Shown piece after piece: positions 51,047 through 60,812 of a stretch of DNA of 64,000 bases. Numbering within the stretch: the stretch's first letter is position 1; each line of letters begins with the position of its first letter. The stretch lies in contig NZ_QEVW01000017.1 in NCBI RefSeq assembly GCF_003287275.1, forward strand, positions 124,001 through 188,000. Reading direction: 5' to 3'. The notes under the pieces were generated by a model, which worked only from the letters and a program-made list of their open reading frames with translations, made no database searches and was not told the DNA's origin. Both the position numbers and the translations under genes were made by a program. The stretch is from Paenibacillus taichungensis (GTDB lineage Bacteria; Bacillota; Bacilli; Paenibacillales; Paenibacillaceae).

Positions 51047-51994
51047 ATGGAATACATTGAAATTGCTGGTGCAGGAAAACCTATCTCCCGATTGATTAAA
51101 GGAACTGATTATTTTTACCATGATTCCTATGAGAAAGCAGCTACGAACATGGATGCATTCCTGGCGATTGGCGGTAATACCGTTGACTCCGCACATATTT
51201 ATTGTGGCGGGCAGAGTGAAGAAGTGCTCGGACGTTATATGCAGGAACGTGGTAACCGTAACGAGATTGTTATTTTGACCAAGGGTGCGCATCATGACCA
51301 GAACGGCCCACGTGTTAATGCTGATGCTATCCGTAGTGACCTTCTTACCAGTCTGGAGCGGCTGCAAACGGAACATGTGGAGCTCTATGCTCTGCATCGG
51401 GATGATCCAAACATCCCTGTTGGCGCGATTCTCGAAGCGTTGAATGAACATATTGAATCCGGCAAAATCGGCGCGATCGGCGCCTCCAACTGGACTTGGC
51501 AGCGGCTAGAAGAAGCTAATGCATATGCAGCTGCCAATGGTCTGAAAGGTTTCACTTTCAGCAGTCCGAATCTCAGTCTTGCCAAAGCGAACGAACCGTT
51601 CTGGGCAGGCTGTGTATCGGCAGACGAAGAAACACTGGCATGGCATGAACGCACTAAGCTTCCATTGCTCTCCTGGTCATCCCAAGCCCGTGGATTCTTT
51701 ACTGGACGTTTCACACCTGAAGTTCGGGACAATGAAGATCTGGTTCGTGTGTTTTACAGTGACGGCAACTGGGAACGGTTGCACCGTGCTGAACAGCTGG
51801 CCGAGTCGAAAAAGACTTCCCCCATCCAGATTGCTCTCGCTTATGTATTGAATCAGCCGTTTCCAACCTGTGCGTTGATAGGTGCCCAGAATCAGGCAGA
51901 ATTGCTCTCCTGTGACGAAGGATCACGTATCACCCTATCTCCTGAAGAAGTCGCATGGCTGGATCTCGGCAGTGATGTGAAGCCTAGCATCTAA
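51047..51994 (+). CDS. Aldo/keto reductase
   Basis: A 315-residue reductase. Tetrad: Asp and Tyr in NTVDSAHIYCGG, Lys in IVILTKGAHH, His in ELYALHRDD; cofactor loop near GAQNQAELL. Divergent from typical reductases in using short N-terminal IEIAGAGKPISRLIKG. Second gene of the AraC-linked pair. Together with the dehydrogenase upstream it may epimerise or reduce a sugar. Confidence 0.9.
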   Translation: MEYIEIAGAGKPISRLIKGTDYFYHDSYEKAATNMDAFLAIGGNTVDSAHIYCGGQSEEVLGRYMQERGNRNEIVILTKGAHHDQNGPRVNADAIRSDLLTSLERLQTEHVELYALHRDDPNIPVGAILEALNEHIESGKIGAIGASNWTWQRLEEANAYAAANGLKGFTFSSPNLSLAKANEPFWAGCVSADEETLAWHERTKLPLLSWSSQARGFFTGRFTPEVRDNEDLVRVFYSDGNWERLHRAEQLAESKKTSPIQIALAYVLNQPFPTCALIGAQNQAELLSCDEGSRITLSPEEVAWLDLGSDVKPSI

Positions 51995-52030
51995 TACGGA
52001 CATATACGTTTTGAATCAAGCTTAAAGATT

Positions 52031-52076
52031 AAGGGACTGACTCTTCCGCGATGTAGCGGAGTGGTCAGTCCTTTTT
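52031..52076 (+). terminator. Terminator of the first oxidoreductase pair
   Basis: GGGACTGACTCTTCCGC / GCGGAGTGGTCAGTCC with one mismatch, 6-base loop, followed by TTTTT. Confidence 0.9.
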
Positions 52077-52213
52077 GGAATGCCAGTTAACCGTTCAAAC
52101 ATAATAACATGCTGCAAAACAACAAATCGTCGCTCGTTGTGCCCCGCATATCGCCAAACACCGGGTTCCGCTGTCCTCTGTTACGTATAGCTGATTGTCA
52201 TGAAAAAAGTAAT
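52077..52213. other. Intergenic, no feature recognised
   Basis: Between the two convergent terminators; no frame with a ribosome site and no repeat seen. Confidence 0.5.
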
Positions 52214-52263
52214 AAAAAGAGACTACCCGCCAGAAATATTTCTCTGGAGGTAAGCCCCTTTTT
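52214..52263 (-). terminator. Terminator of the second oxidoreductase pair
   Basis: Minus strand CTTACCTCCAG / CTGGCGGGTAG with an AT-rich inner stem, followed by TCTCTTTTT. Confidence 0.75.
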
Positions 52264-52313
52264 AATATGAGATAGTCACACTAATTAAATTAATGATAAT
52301 GATATCGTTACGA

Positions 52314-53333
52314 TTACAGCTTCACGATCTGACCCGTTTTCTCAGATTCGAACGCTGCCAGAATCACTTGCAGGGAACGCAGACCTTCTTCGCCGGAAAT
52401 GCTTGGAGGTGTTTGCGTTACAATTGATTCTACAAAAGCATCAATAACGCCGCTTGGTACTTGTTTCTCGTTGGTAGCCATTGCGCCAACTTTGTATGTC
52501 TCAACCGTACCGTTAGTCAGCTCAACGATAACCTCGTCGCCTTCTACCGTTCCGATCTTCATCACACCGTTTTCACACCACAGAACCGTACTGTTATCTC
52601 CTGCTCTGTATTGTGTCCAGCTCGCTACCAGTGTACCAATTGCACCGCTCTTCATGCGAAGCAGGCAAGTTGCGTTATCGTCCACTTTGGTATTTTCCTT
52701 ATGCAGTGTGCTGATGAAACCAGCCACTTCGGACACTTCATCATCCAGCAAATAACGGATAAAGTCCGACTTGTGCACACCAAGGTCACCCATGGCTCCC
52801 ATAATTGCTTCTTCTTTGCGAAAGAACCAGCTTTCTGCACCGTCTACGCTCCAGCCTTCCGGACCCGGATGACCAAAGGAAGTACGGAAATTCAGGACTT
52901 TACCCAGTTTGCCGGAATCCAAAATTTCTTTGGCTTTCACGTGTGGAGGCATCAAGCGCTGGTTGTGTCCAACCATCAGATACACACCGTTTTTCTTGGC
53001 AGCTTCAATCATTTGCTCGCCTTCTTCGGTTGTAACCGCCATCGGTTTTTCCACTAGTACATGTTTGCCGGCATTCGCAGCAGCAATGGCCATCGATGCA
53101 TGCAGGTAGTTCGGCGTACAAACGCTGACTGCATCCACTTCTTCGCTTGCAAGCAATTCTTCGTAGCTGGAGTAAGCTTTACCGCCGTAAGTTTCGGCCA
53201 TCTTCTCCGCACGCTCCACGATCGGATCGGCAAAAGCGACAAGTTCTACGTTCTCATTGGCAGCGTATTCTGGAATATGTCTGCGCTCGGCAATGGCTCC
53301 ACAGCCGAATACAGCAACTTTAATTTTACTCAT
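52314..53333 (-). CDS. Gfo/Idh/MocA-family NAD(P)-dependent oxidoreductase
   Basis: A 339-residue dehydrogenase. AVFGCGAIAERRHIPEY for NAD(P), VLVEKPMAV with catalytic Lys, and GDLGVHKSDFIRYLL with the catalytic Asp-His pair. Start at ATG 53333 because AAAGGAG stands 12 bases upstream; the in-frame TTG at 53339 is too close to it. Second gene of a unit with the isomerase-like protein 28 bases upstream. Confidence 0.93.
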   Translation of the reverse strand: MSKIKVAVFGCGAIAERRHIPEYAANENVELVAFADPIVERAEKMAETYGGKAYSSYEELLASEEVDAVSVCTPNYLHASMAIAAANAGKHVLVEKPMAVTTEEGEQMIEAAKKNGVYLMVGHNQRLMPPHVKAKEILDSGKLGKVLNFRTSFGHPGPEGWSVDGAESWFFRKEEAIMGAMGDLGVHKSDFIRYLLDDEVSEVAGFISTLHKENTKVDDNATCLLRMKSGAIGTLVASWTQYRAGDNSTVLWCENGVMKIGTVEGDEVIVELTNGTVETYKVGAMATNEKQVPSGVIDAFVESIVTQTPPSISGEEGLRSLQVILAAFESEKTGQIVKL

Positions 53334-53360
53334 GTACAAATGTCTCCTTTGACAAATAAA

Positions 53361-54137
53361 TTAGAATTGGTTCAAGTAATTCTGCTTCAGCCAGTTATGG
53401 CTGTTGGCTACGCTTTCAAGCGGTGGATTCTGGCAAACGTCCTGTTCCACGATCAGCCATTCTACACCTGCACTTGTAGCCGCTTCAATAACAGCTGGCA
53501 GATCAACGGAACCTTGTCCCAGTTCCAGTGTCTTCATCTGGCCCTGTTCGTCTTTGCTGAAGTCTTTCAAATGAAGCAACGGCAGACGACCTGCGTATTT
53601 GTTGATGTACTCAATCGGATTTTGTCCGGCAAATTGTACCCAACATACGTCCATTTCCACTTGAACCGCTTCAGGCGTCGTTTGAACAAACATTGCATCA
53701 AAGGCATTTTCGTCGCCAACCTGACCGTGGAATTCGAAATCATGGTTATGATAACCGAAGATCAGACCCTGTTTAGTCGCTTCTGCACCATATTGTTGCA
53801 ATTCGTTGAACAGTTTGGTCCAGCCTTCTGCATTCTCTGGACGATCTTCAGGCATCAGGTAAGGGCAGATCATATATTGAGCCCCAATAGTTTTGAGGTA
53901 GTCGATTTGTTGTTGCAGATTTTCACGCATAGCATGCAATGAAACGTGGCTGCTGAAACCTTTCAGTCCAAGCTCATCCAATAGCGCTTTCATTTCTTCG
54001 GCAGGAATGTCACCATATCCGGCGAATTCGACACCTTCATAACCAAGCTCTGCTACCTTGCGCAAAGTTCCACGGAAATCTGCTGCAGTTTCATCACGGA
54101 GTGTAAACAATTGCAAACCAATATTAAGTTTTTTCAT
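53361..54137 (-). CDS. Xylose-isomerase-like TIM-barrel sugar isomerase/epimerase
   Basis: A 258-residue TIM-barrel protein of the IolE/AP-endonuclease-2-like family. Metal ligands can be placed in GVEFAGYG (Glu), FGYHNHDFEF (His), VQVEMDVCW (Glu/Asp), LLHLKDFSKD (His, Asp) and WLIVEQD (Glu). Members isomerise or epimerise sugars and keto-inositols. Coupled with the Gfo/Idh dehydrogenase downstream and an AraC regulator divergent. Confidence 0.9.
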   Translation of the reverse strand: MKKLNIGLQLFTLRDETAADFRGTLRKVAELGYEGVEFAGYGDIPAEEMKALLDELGLKGFSSHVSLHAMRENLQQQIDYLKTIGAQYMICPYLMPEDRPENAEGWTKLFNELQQYGAEATKQGLIFGYHNHDFEFHGQVGDENAFDAMFVQTTPEAVQVEMDVCWVQFAGQNPIEYINKYAGRLPLLHLKDFSKDEQGQMKTLELGQGSVDLPAVIEAATSAGVEWLIVEQDVCQNPPLESVANSHNWLKQNYLNQF

Positions 54138-54281
54138 AATAGATGCACCTCTGCTCTCAAATTTGCTTTCATTGCTCTATCTGGTATCATCCTAACGCAA
54201 AACAGGCTAGAATGAACATATACAATATCGTCAGAACATGAACTATCTGATCAAATTTTTAAATTTGGAGGATTACATCTT

Positions 54282-55100
54282 TTGGAAACCTCAGTACTGA
54301 TCTGTGACTATTCCTATCACTATAAGGCGTTTAACCATAATATGAAGGGCGAATTGCAGACTTATCTGTTCCGTCTGCAAACCGAAGGCTCTTGCAAGGT
54401 ATATGTGCAGGATGAAGAATTTAAGATGATTGGCGGCGATTTACTACTGCTTAAACCCGGAGACGACTATCACCTCGTGGTAGAAGAACCTCATAAGGAG
54501 GGCAGGTTATCCAGCGGAGACTATTATTTGTTCTGTGAAGGGGAATGGATTGATAGCTGGTGGAAGCGTCACCATCGATCTACTGTGAGCCACATTGGGC
54601 TGGATGATAAATTGGTCAGCCTCTGGCGCAATATGCTCCTGGAGAAACGCCGTGGTCCGCTGGAGGAAAATATAGAACTGAGTGATGCACTGCTGCGCGG
54701 TTTGTGTCTGTATATCGATCGAGCCATCAAGGAGAATATCCAGACGGATCGTTCTGTTTCCTCGACACTGAAGCTAAAACGATTCATTGAAGAGCATGCC
54801 ACCGTCACATTCAAACTCGAAGAAGCCGCCCGCTACGCAGGACTAAGCCTGTCTCGTGCAGTGCGATTGTTCAAGGAGCACTATGGCCAAACGATGATCC
54901 AGTATGCGATTGAGATTCGGCTGAACGCTGCCTTGGAGCGTATGAAGTACAGTGATATGACCTTGGAGCATATTGCCGAAACATGCGGCTTTGCAAGCTA
55001 TTCCTATTTTCACAGGGTGTTCCGATCCCATTTTGGAATGTCCCCGGCCGAATATCTCAAATCCCAGGCTCATCAATCCATCGATTTGGAGCATTTATAA
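54282..55100 (+). CDS. AraC-family transcriptional regulator
   Basis: A 272-residue regulator, TTG start with TTGGAGG ten bases upstream. N-terminal cupin (FRLQTEGSCKVYVQDEEF, LLLKPGDDYHL) and C-terminal pair of helix-turn-helix motifs (LEEAARYAGLSLSRAVRLFKEH, LEHIAETCGFASYSYFHRVF). Divergent from the isomerase and dehydrogenase genes, whose likely activator it is. Confidence 0.9.
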   Translation: METSVLICDYSYHYKAFNHNMKGELQTYLFRLQTEGSCKVYVQDEEFKMIGGDLLLLKPGDDYHLVVEEPHKEGRLSSGDYYLFCEGEWIDSWWKRHHRSTVSHIGLDDKLVSLWRNMLLEKRRGPLEENIELSDALLRGLCLYIDRAIKENIQTDRSVSSTLKLKRFIEEHATVTFKLEEAARYAGLSLSRAVRLFKEHYGQTMIQYAIEIRLNAALERMKYSDMTLEHIAETCGFASYSYFHRVFRSHFGMSPAEYLKSQAHQSIDLEHL

Positions 55101-55138
55101 ATATAGTTGTGGCTCGATCCTCTTTTTTCTTCATGATG

Positions 55139-55175
55139 AGAGCAGCTGATTTTCAATCGGCTGCTTTCTTTCAAA
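55139..55175 (+). terminator. Terminator of the araC-type gene
   Basis: AGCAGCTGATT / AATCGGCTGCT stem followed by TTCTTTC. Confidence 0.75.
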
Positions 55176-55299
55176 AAAACCTCTTGTAGTTCCCATGACT
55201 TCACGAAAACAAACCTGTATAGTTAAAATATAGTATTCTTACAGATTCATACATAGGTTAGTCTTATACTCTACCACTCTACTATTTGGAGAGATTTCA

Positions 55300-56004
55300 A
55301 TGGAAACCAAACGTAAAATCCTAATTATTGAAGACGAACATGATATTTCGCGCATTTTGCGAGATTATTTAACCAAAAATCAGTATGAAGCGGCAGTGGC
55401 CAGCAATGGACAAGACGGGTTGCAGATGATGGACATGTTGCAGCCGGATTATATTATTCTGGATATCATGCTTCCAGATATCGACGGGATCGATGTATGT
55501 CGGGAAATTCGGCGGAGAAACAACATTCCCATTCTCATATTGAGTGCACGAGGCAGCGATACAGACAAGGTTCTTGGCCTTGGGTTTGGGGCGGATGACT
55601 ATATGACCAAACCCTTCTCCCTGAGTGAATTACTCGCACGAATTAATGCCCACTTTAGACGATATGACAGTTTAGCTTTAGCGAGCGAGCAGGACAGAAC
55701 AGATCTGCTACGTCTGGCTAACCTGGAAATTGACAAGAAAGCCTATAAAGTTACCCTAGAAGGTAACGAGGTTTCTCTTTCCGCCAAGGAATTCGAGCTG
55801 CTGCACTATCTGGCGAGCAATAAAAACCAGGTCTTCTCCAAGTCTCAATTGCTGGATGCAATCTGGGGATATGCTGCATATGGGGATGAAAATACGGTTA
55901 CCGTGTATATTCGCAGACTGAGAGAAAAAATTGAGGCGGACCCTTCCCATCCTGTTGTTCTGAAGACCGTCTGGGGCGTCGGATACAAATTCAATCATGA
56001 ATAG
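55300..56004 (+). CDS. OmpR-family response regulator
   Basis: A 234-residue receiver/winged-helix regulator: IIEDE, phospho-acceptor Asp in YIILDIMLPDIDG, KPF lysine, DNA-binding end VYIRRLREKIEADPSHP...GVGYKF. TTTGGAGAG precedes the start. First gene of RR-HK-ATPase-permease. Confidence 0.93.
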   Translation: METKRKILIIEDEHDISRILRDYLTKNQYEAAVASNGQDGLQMMDMLQPDYIILDIMLPDIDGIDVCREIRRRNNIPILILSARGSDTDKVLGLGFGADDYMTKPFSLSELLARINAHFRRYDSLALASEQDRTDLLRLANLEIDKKAYKVTLEGNEVSLSAKEFELLHYLASNKNQVFSKSQLLDAIWGYAAYGDENTVTVYIRRLREKIEADPSHPVVLKTVWGVGYKFNHE

Positions 56005-56025
56005 GCAAAGTTTGGAGGAGGCCAC

Positions 56026-57468
56026 ATGTCACTGAACACATGGTCCGCACGATGGCTCAAAACAACATTCATCCTCCTGTTGATTCTGGTCGGAAGCAGT
56101 CTGGTTTTATTTCTTAATCTGCTAGAAAACCGAAATTCGACTGAGTCTACAGTGTCGATCCAGCAAGTTCGTCTCCGGGTTAACCCCATCCTGCTCAACT
56201 TGGAGCAGAACATTGATCTCCTGCAGGAAACAAGAGTACGAGAACATCTTCTTTCCATCGTCAAGGAAAATGGGGTTGAGCTTTCCTATGTTGGATTGGA
56301 TGGGACTATATTGCTATCCTCTTCTCCCACCTCCGAAGGAAAACAAGCCAATCTGCGATCAGCCCTGCATTATGATCTGAATCATACCGTACAGGCCACG
56401 AATGGAAACGATTCGCTTAACATCGCTTTCCCTATTATGGCTGGTCCCGAAGGAAGCCAGATTGGCAATGCCCTCTTCACGATTCCTAAGGCAATAGTTA
56501 TGGTGAATGAAACGGTGATATTCCCTTTCTTTATTTTGGGTACACTTTTGATTACTTCCCTGATTCTTGGCATTTATCTGGTGTTGATGAAGAGAAAATT
56601 TAAGACACATCTGCTCTCCCCCATTCATCAGTTGAAGCAACATGCCGAATCCATTCTCAAAGGGAAATATAGTGAACCGATACAGTATAACCGCATGGAT
56701 GAGATGAGCGAACTATACGCCATGTTTGATCTGATGCGTACAGAAATTATGCATTTAAGCGAACTTCGTATCCGGCAGGAAACTGCGCAAAAAGAACTCA
56801 TTACAAATATTTCTCACGATATCAAAACACCGATTACAACAGTAAGAGCCTACATAGAAGCTATTCTGGAAGGAATATGCTCCGATAAAGAAACTCTGAT
56901 GGAGTATATGAAAGTCATGCAGACCAATACGGACAAAACAGCCCGTCTTGTCGAGGACCTGCTTGTTCATGCATTGCAGGAGCTGGGGCAGATTTCTGTG
57001 GAGCCTTATGAAGTATATAGCAGCCCCGCCTTTGAGCGTATGTTACAACCGATTGGACATGTTGTTCTAACCAGTGGAATGATCTATGAAGCACCCAAAA
57101 ACATTCCTAATGTATTAATCCAAATGGACACTGTTCGAATTGAACAAGTCATTTCCAATCTAGTCTCGAACGCTCTTAAACATACTTCTCCGGGAGACGC
57201 CATTCGTATAAATGTAGAGCTGGAATCCGACCAACTCAACGTTACAATCGCTGATTCAGGTCAGGGAATACGTGCACAGGACATGCCTTTTGTTTTTGAA
57301 CGTTATTTTAAAGGCCAGACTTCCTGGTCAAACCGAAACGCTCACGAAGGGACAGGCCTAGGTTTGTCTATCTGCAAAAGCATTATTGAGGCGCACGGAG
57401 GACATATCTCCTTTTCAAGCAAAGAAGGACAGGGGACAACCTTTCAGTTTAATCTCCCAATCTGCTAA
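56026..57468 (+). CDS. Sensor histidine kinase (HAMP, HisKA, HATPase_c)
   Basis: A 480-residue sensor kinase: helix about 13-31, extracytoplasmic domain of about 130 residues, helix about 167-190, HAMP, HisKA with NISHDIKTPITTVRAY (His about 264), and an ATPase domain with SNLVSNALKHTSP and GTGLGLSI. Has a real sensing domain, so it differs from Bce-type kinases that read signal only via a transporter. GGAGGAGG precedes the start 21 bases after the regulator stop. Confidence 0.93.
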   Translation: MSLNTWSARWLKTTFILLLILVGSSLVLFLNLLENRNSTESTVSIQQVRLRVNPILLNLEQNIDLLQETRVREHLLSIVKENGVELSYVGLDGTILLSSSPTSEGKQANLRSALHYDLNHTVQATNGNDSLNIAFPIMAGPEGSQIGNALFTIPKAIVMVNETVIFPFFILGTLLITSLILGIYLVLMKRKFKTHLLSPIHQLKQHAESILKGKYSEPIQYNRMDEMSELYAMFDLMRTEIMHLSELRIRQETAQKELITNISHDIKTPITTVRAYIEAILEGICSDKETLMEYMKVMQTNTDKTARLVEDLLVHALQELGQISVEPYEVYSSPAFERMLQPIGHVVLTSGMIYEAPKNIPNVLIQMDTVRIEQVISNLVSNALKHTSPGDAIRINVELESDQLNVTIADSGQGIRAQDMPFVFERYFKGQTSWSNRNAHEGTGLGLSICKSIIEAHGGHISFSSKEGQGTTFQFNLPIC

Positions 57469-57537
57469 GTGAATAAGAGACCCTGTCTGGTCATATGGTG
57501 CCTGTAATACTTTATTCATAATTTGATAAGGCTTCAT
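57415..57537 (-). pseudogene. Possible 5' remnant of a minus-strand gene
   Basis: Minus-strand ATG at 57537 with a strong AAAGGAGG seven to nine bases upstream opens a 40-residue frame. The first 23 codons (MKPYQIMNKVLQAP...) lie in the intergenic gap and look protein-like; the rest is antisense to the kinase 3' end. This could be the cut-off start of an older gene left at a recombination junction, or a chance frame. Confidence 0.3.
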
Positions 57538-57589
57538 CAATATCCCTCCTTTAGAATGAACCCTATATTACAATCGGGAGTGATCATAC

Positions 57590-58348
57590 GTGGCGAAAAA
57601 AACCATCATTCGTGCACAGAATCTGTGCAAGACGTACAATACGGGCAGTGAACAATATCATGCCATTCGCAACGTCGATCTTGATATTTATGAAGGGGAC
57701 TTCACAGTCATCATGGGTAATTCCGGTTCAGGCAAATCAACATTACTCTATCTGATGAGCGGGCTTGACCATGTGACCGCCGGCGAAGTCTATTTTCGGG
57801 ATCAACGTATTGACGCCTACAGTGAACGGAAAATGTCCGACTTCCGTATCCGCAGGATCGGATATATCTATCAGAGCATCAATCTGGTCCCTGACCTTTC
57901 CATCAAAGAAAATATCGCATTGCCGGGGTATATTGCCGGAACTAAGAAAAACGAAGTACAAACAAGAACCTCTCAACTAATGAATGCCATGGATATTGAC
58001 GGTCAGCGTAATCGACTTCCTTCTCAGACTTCGGGAGGTCAGCAGCAAAGGGCTGCCATTGCACGTGCTCTAATCAATTCTCCGGATATCCTCTTTGCCG
58101 ATGAACCTACTGGAAGCTTGAATTATGAACATGGCAATGCCGTGTTGGATATCTTGACCGATATCAACCGAAAAGGACAATCTGTTGTCATGGTTACACA
58201 TGATATCAAGGCAGCCTGTCGGGCAGATCGGCTTATTTTCATCCGGGATGGTAAGGTTGGCGGCATTATGGAGTTTGAGAAATATGATGAAAATCAGATC
58301 CAGGATCGGGAATCGATGGTCTTTGCTTTTGTGTCGGGGAAGGAGTAA
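57590..58348 (+). CDS. ABC transporter ATP-binding protein (LolD/MacB-type)
   Basis: A 252-residue ATPase: Walker A GNSGSGKSTLL near residue 43, Q-loop YIYQSINLVPDLS, signature TSGGQQQRAAIARAL, Walker B ILFADEPTGSLN, switch VTHDIKA. This sequence pattern belongs to the FtsX-permease partners (LolD/MacB/BceA group). GTG start with CGGGAGTGATC upstream. It ends 3 bases before the permease start. Confidence 0.93.
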   Translation: MAKKTIIRAQNLCKTYNTGSEQYHAIRNVDLDIYEGDFTVIMGNSGSGKSTLLYLMSGLDHVTAGEVYFRDQRIDAYSERKMSDFRIRRIGYIYQSINLVPDLSIKENIALPGYIAGTKKNEVQTRTSQLMNAMDIDGQRNRLPSQTSGGQQQRAAIARALINSPDILFADEPTGSLNYEHGNAVLDILTDINRKGQSVVMVTHDIKAACRADRLIFIRDGKVGGIMEFEKYDENQIQDRESMVFAFVSGKE

Positions 58349-58351
58349 TCT

Positions 58352-60754
58352 ATGGCTGCCATGTTGAAACTGAGCCTCTCTTACCTGAGCAGAAGTAAAA
58401 TCCAAAACCTATTTATCGCTCTGCTGATTCTGCTTTCTACACTCCTTGTATCTACGGCGGTCATCATCCTGACCAACACAGGTAATCAATTTAAGGAAAT
58501 GCATGATCAAGCTAATGGATCTCATCAGATTCTGACGTTTGAGAAAGGGTTGAATGATCCCAACGATGTACATCAATGGTGGGCTGCTCAGGAAGGAATC
58601 GAAGTATCTCCATTACTGACCTATCGAACATTATCAGGCATCGCCCTTAAGGGTACGGATATTCCCAACGTTTATCTTTACATGCTTGACACCCCTCCAC
58701 CCCCATGGGATGTGGATGAACTCATTTTTTCATATGGAACTTCAAGCGCTGTTCCTGAGCAAGGTACGGTCTGGATTCCGACTTCATTGGCCAATGCCTA
58801 CAGTATCTCGGCAGGAGATACGATAGGCTTCAAGACAGGTTCCAGCACACTTGATCTGAAGGTATCCGGCATTGTGGTCGATGTGCCATATGGAGCCCCC
58901 TTCACCAACACAGCACGCGTGTGGATGAATCCCACAGATTATCAAACGGATTTCGATTCAATCGCGGGTAAAGACAATTATATGATGGGTATCCATTTCG
59001 ACGATTACAGCACCAATCCAAGCTATTGGGAACGTTACGTGAACGAGAAGGGAACTCCTTTCCTGGAAACCAAGATGGAGTTCGAGAGCATCTCCTCTTT
59101 CTATCTGATCATCAACCAAATCATTGGATTCATCATGATATTCCTAGGTATTGTTATGCTTGTAATCGCCCTTATTACTATCGGATTCACGATTTCGGAT
59201 GCTATTCTGGCCAACTATAAAACGATCGGCATTCTCAAGTCACTGGGCCTCACTTCAAACAGAACCATATGTACATATGTTATGCAGTACTCCTTACTAT
59301 CCGTTGTTGCCATTCTCCCGGGCATCACACTGAGCGTAGTGGTATCGAAATTTATCATTAATATCTCCGTGTCTTCCCTTCAGGTAGGCAATCGTCATAT
59401 TGAGATTAACGGCATTAGTGAAGCCATGTTAGTAGGTGTGTCCCTGTTTTCACTGGTAATATTATTTGTCATTCTGTATGCAAAAAAAACACGCAGCATC
59501 GAGCCTGTTCAAGCCATCCGCTATGGAATGTCAGAGACGGATCATGCTCGCATGACAAACCGGATAAATTCGCCATTAGGTAATTGGGTCGGTTTTGCCC
59601 GTTTGCCTGTAACCGTGGTCATCGGAATTCGCAATTTGATCAAGAACACCAAAAGTTCTGTTTTGATGCTGCTGCTGACCACAATGGCTTCCTCCGTACT
59701 GGTGCTGGGGTATGTTCTATTGACCAGCATTACTGGAATTTATCAGACTGCCGCTCAATGGGGTTATGACAACGCCCATATCGCAGCTGTCGTTGTTAAC
59801 AAAAATACTTTTCCCCAGGCTGAGCTGAAGCAAGTGTTAGGAAAGGACTCGAGGATTAGAACTGTAGGGTGGCAAGGAAACATTACCGGAGTAGTTAGTC
59901 CAGAATCTACATCAGAAATGCAGGGCCAATCCACCAGCCTATATCTGAGTGTACTCGACGGAAGTTATCAGGAGCTTGGGTTTGAGACGCTAAAAGGAGA
60001 TAATCCTCGTCAAGCGAATGAAGTTGCCATTGGTGTAAGTGTCGCTAAGACATTAAATAAAGAACTCGGTGACCTCATGGAACTTTACATTGAGGGAAAA
60101 AAACGCACTTTCATCATCACCGGGATCTATCAAGCGATCGCCAACATGTCCGTATCAGGTCGGATTACCATCGATGCCATGAGAACGGTGAACCCGTCTT
60201 ACGGTGATTTCGATGCCATTTTCATCAATTTAATAGATCCAGCGCAAGCCGATGTGGTTGCAGGTGAATTAAATGAGCAATTCAAAGCTTCCGCTTCAGT
60301 CGTAACCCAAAAAACACTGCTCGATTCGGTCTATGCAGAAGCCGCTGACATCTTCGTCTATCCTATCAGCTTAATTGGGTTATTGTTTATCCTTGCTACA
60401 TTCATTATTATTTTCAGTACCTGCCGGATCAGTATCCGCAAAGAAAGCAGAACGTACGGAATCTACAAATCCATCGGCATGACATCTCGTCGCATTCGAT
60501 CGTCGGTTGCCATGGGAATTACGATTTTGTCCACCATTGGAGCGGTACTGGGTACCTTAGTAGGTGTGTATGTACTACCTATGCTACTTGAGACGGTCCT
60601 TTCTGGGTATGGCATCGTATATCTTCCACTTATTTTAAATTGGGGAGGCATTATTTTGTTCGCTTTTCTAAGCATTAGCGCAGCAGCTCTTGGCTCCTGG
60701 TTCTCATCAAGAGTTATTCGTGAAGCATCCCCTCGTATGTTGGTTATTGAATAA
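58352..60754 (+). CDS. FtsX-type ABC permease, double domain
   Basis: An 800-residue permease: helix about 18-40, a large extracytoplasmic domain to about 245, three helices (about 252-380) forming the first FtsX domain with ILANYKTIGILKSLGL, a repeat of the plan in the second half (helix about 438-458, extracytoplasmic domain, then FtsX domain from about 665 with TYGIYKSIGMTSRRI), ending RMLVIE. The duplicated form resembles ABC exporters of peptides, lipoproteins or antibiotics in Firmicutes. Works with the ATPase upstream and is probably induced by the neighbouring two-component system. Confidence 0.9.
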   Translation: MAAMLKLSLSYLSRSKIQNLFIALLILLSTLLVSTAVIILTNTGNQFKEMHDQANGSHQILTFEKGLNDPNDVHQWWAAQEGIEVSPLLTYRTLSGIALKGTDIPNVYLYMLDTPPPPWDVDELIFSYGTSSAVPEQGTVWIPTSLANAYSISAGDTIGFKTGSSTLDLKVSGIVVDVPYGAPFTNTARVWMNPTDYQTDFDSIAGKDNYMMGIHFDDYSTNPSYWERYVNEKGTPFLETKMEFESISSFYLIINQIIGFIMIFLGIVMLVIALITIGFTISDAILANYKTIGILKSLGLTSNRTICTYVMQYSLLSVVAILPGITLSVVVSKFIINISVSSLQVGNRHIEINGISEAMLVGVSLFSLVILFVILYAKKTRSIEPVQAIRYGMSETDHARMTNRINSPLGNWVGFARLPVTVVIGIRNLIKNTKSSVLMLLLTTMASSVLVLGYVLLTSITGIYQTAAQWGYDNAHIAAVVVNKNTFPQAELKQVLGKDSRIRTVGWQGNITGVVSPESTSEMQGQSTSLYLSVLDGSYQELGFETLKGDNPRQANEVAIGVSVAKTLNKELGDLMELYIEGKKRTFIITGIYQAIANMSVSGRITIDAMRTVNPSYGDFDAIFINLIDPAQADVVAGELNEQFKASASVVTQKTLLDSVYAEAADIFVYPISLIGLLFILATFIIIFSTCRISIRKESRTYGIYKSIGMTSRRIRSSVAMGITILSTIGAVLGTLVGVYVLPMLLETVLSGYGIVYLPLILNWGGIILFAFLSISAAALGSWFSSRVIREASPRMLVIE

Positions 60755-60780
60755 ACGTAGGCAAAAGATTAACATTTCGT

Positions 60781-60812
60781 GAGGGGGAATTCGACTTCCC
60801 CCTCATTTTTTT
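60781..60812. terminator. Bidirectional terminator
   Basis: GAGGGGGAA / TTCCCCCTC with a 6-base loop followed by TTTTTTT; convergent ABC permease and gerC genes, and it overlaps the gerC stop. Confidence 0.88.

Noticed and set aside
49066-55100. Reading the two oxidoreductase modules as an inositol catabolic operon
   Set aside because: No iolB, iolC, iolD or iolJ-like genes are present; the individual enzyme families are too broad to name the substrate.
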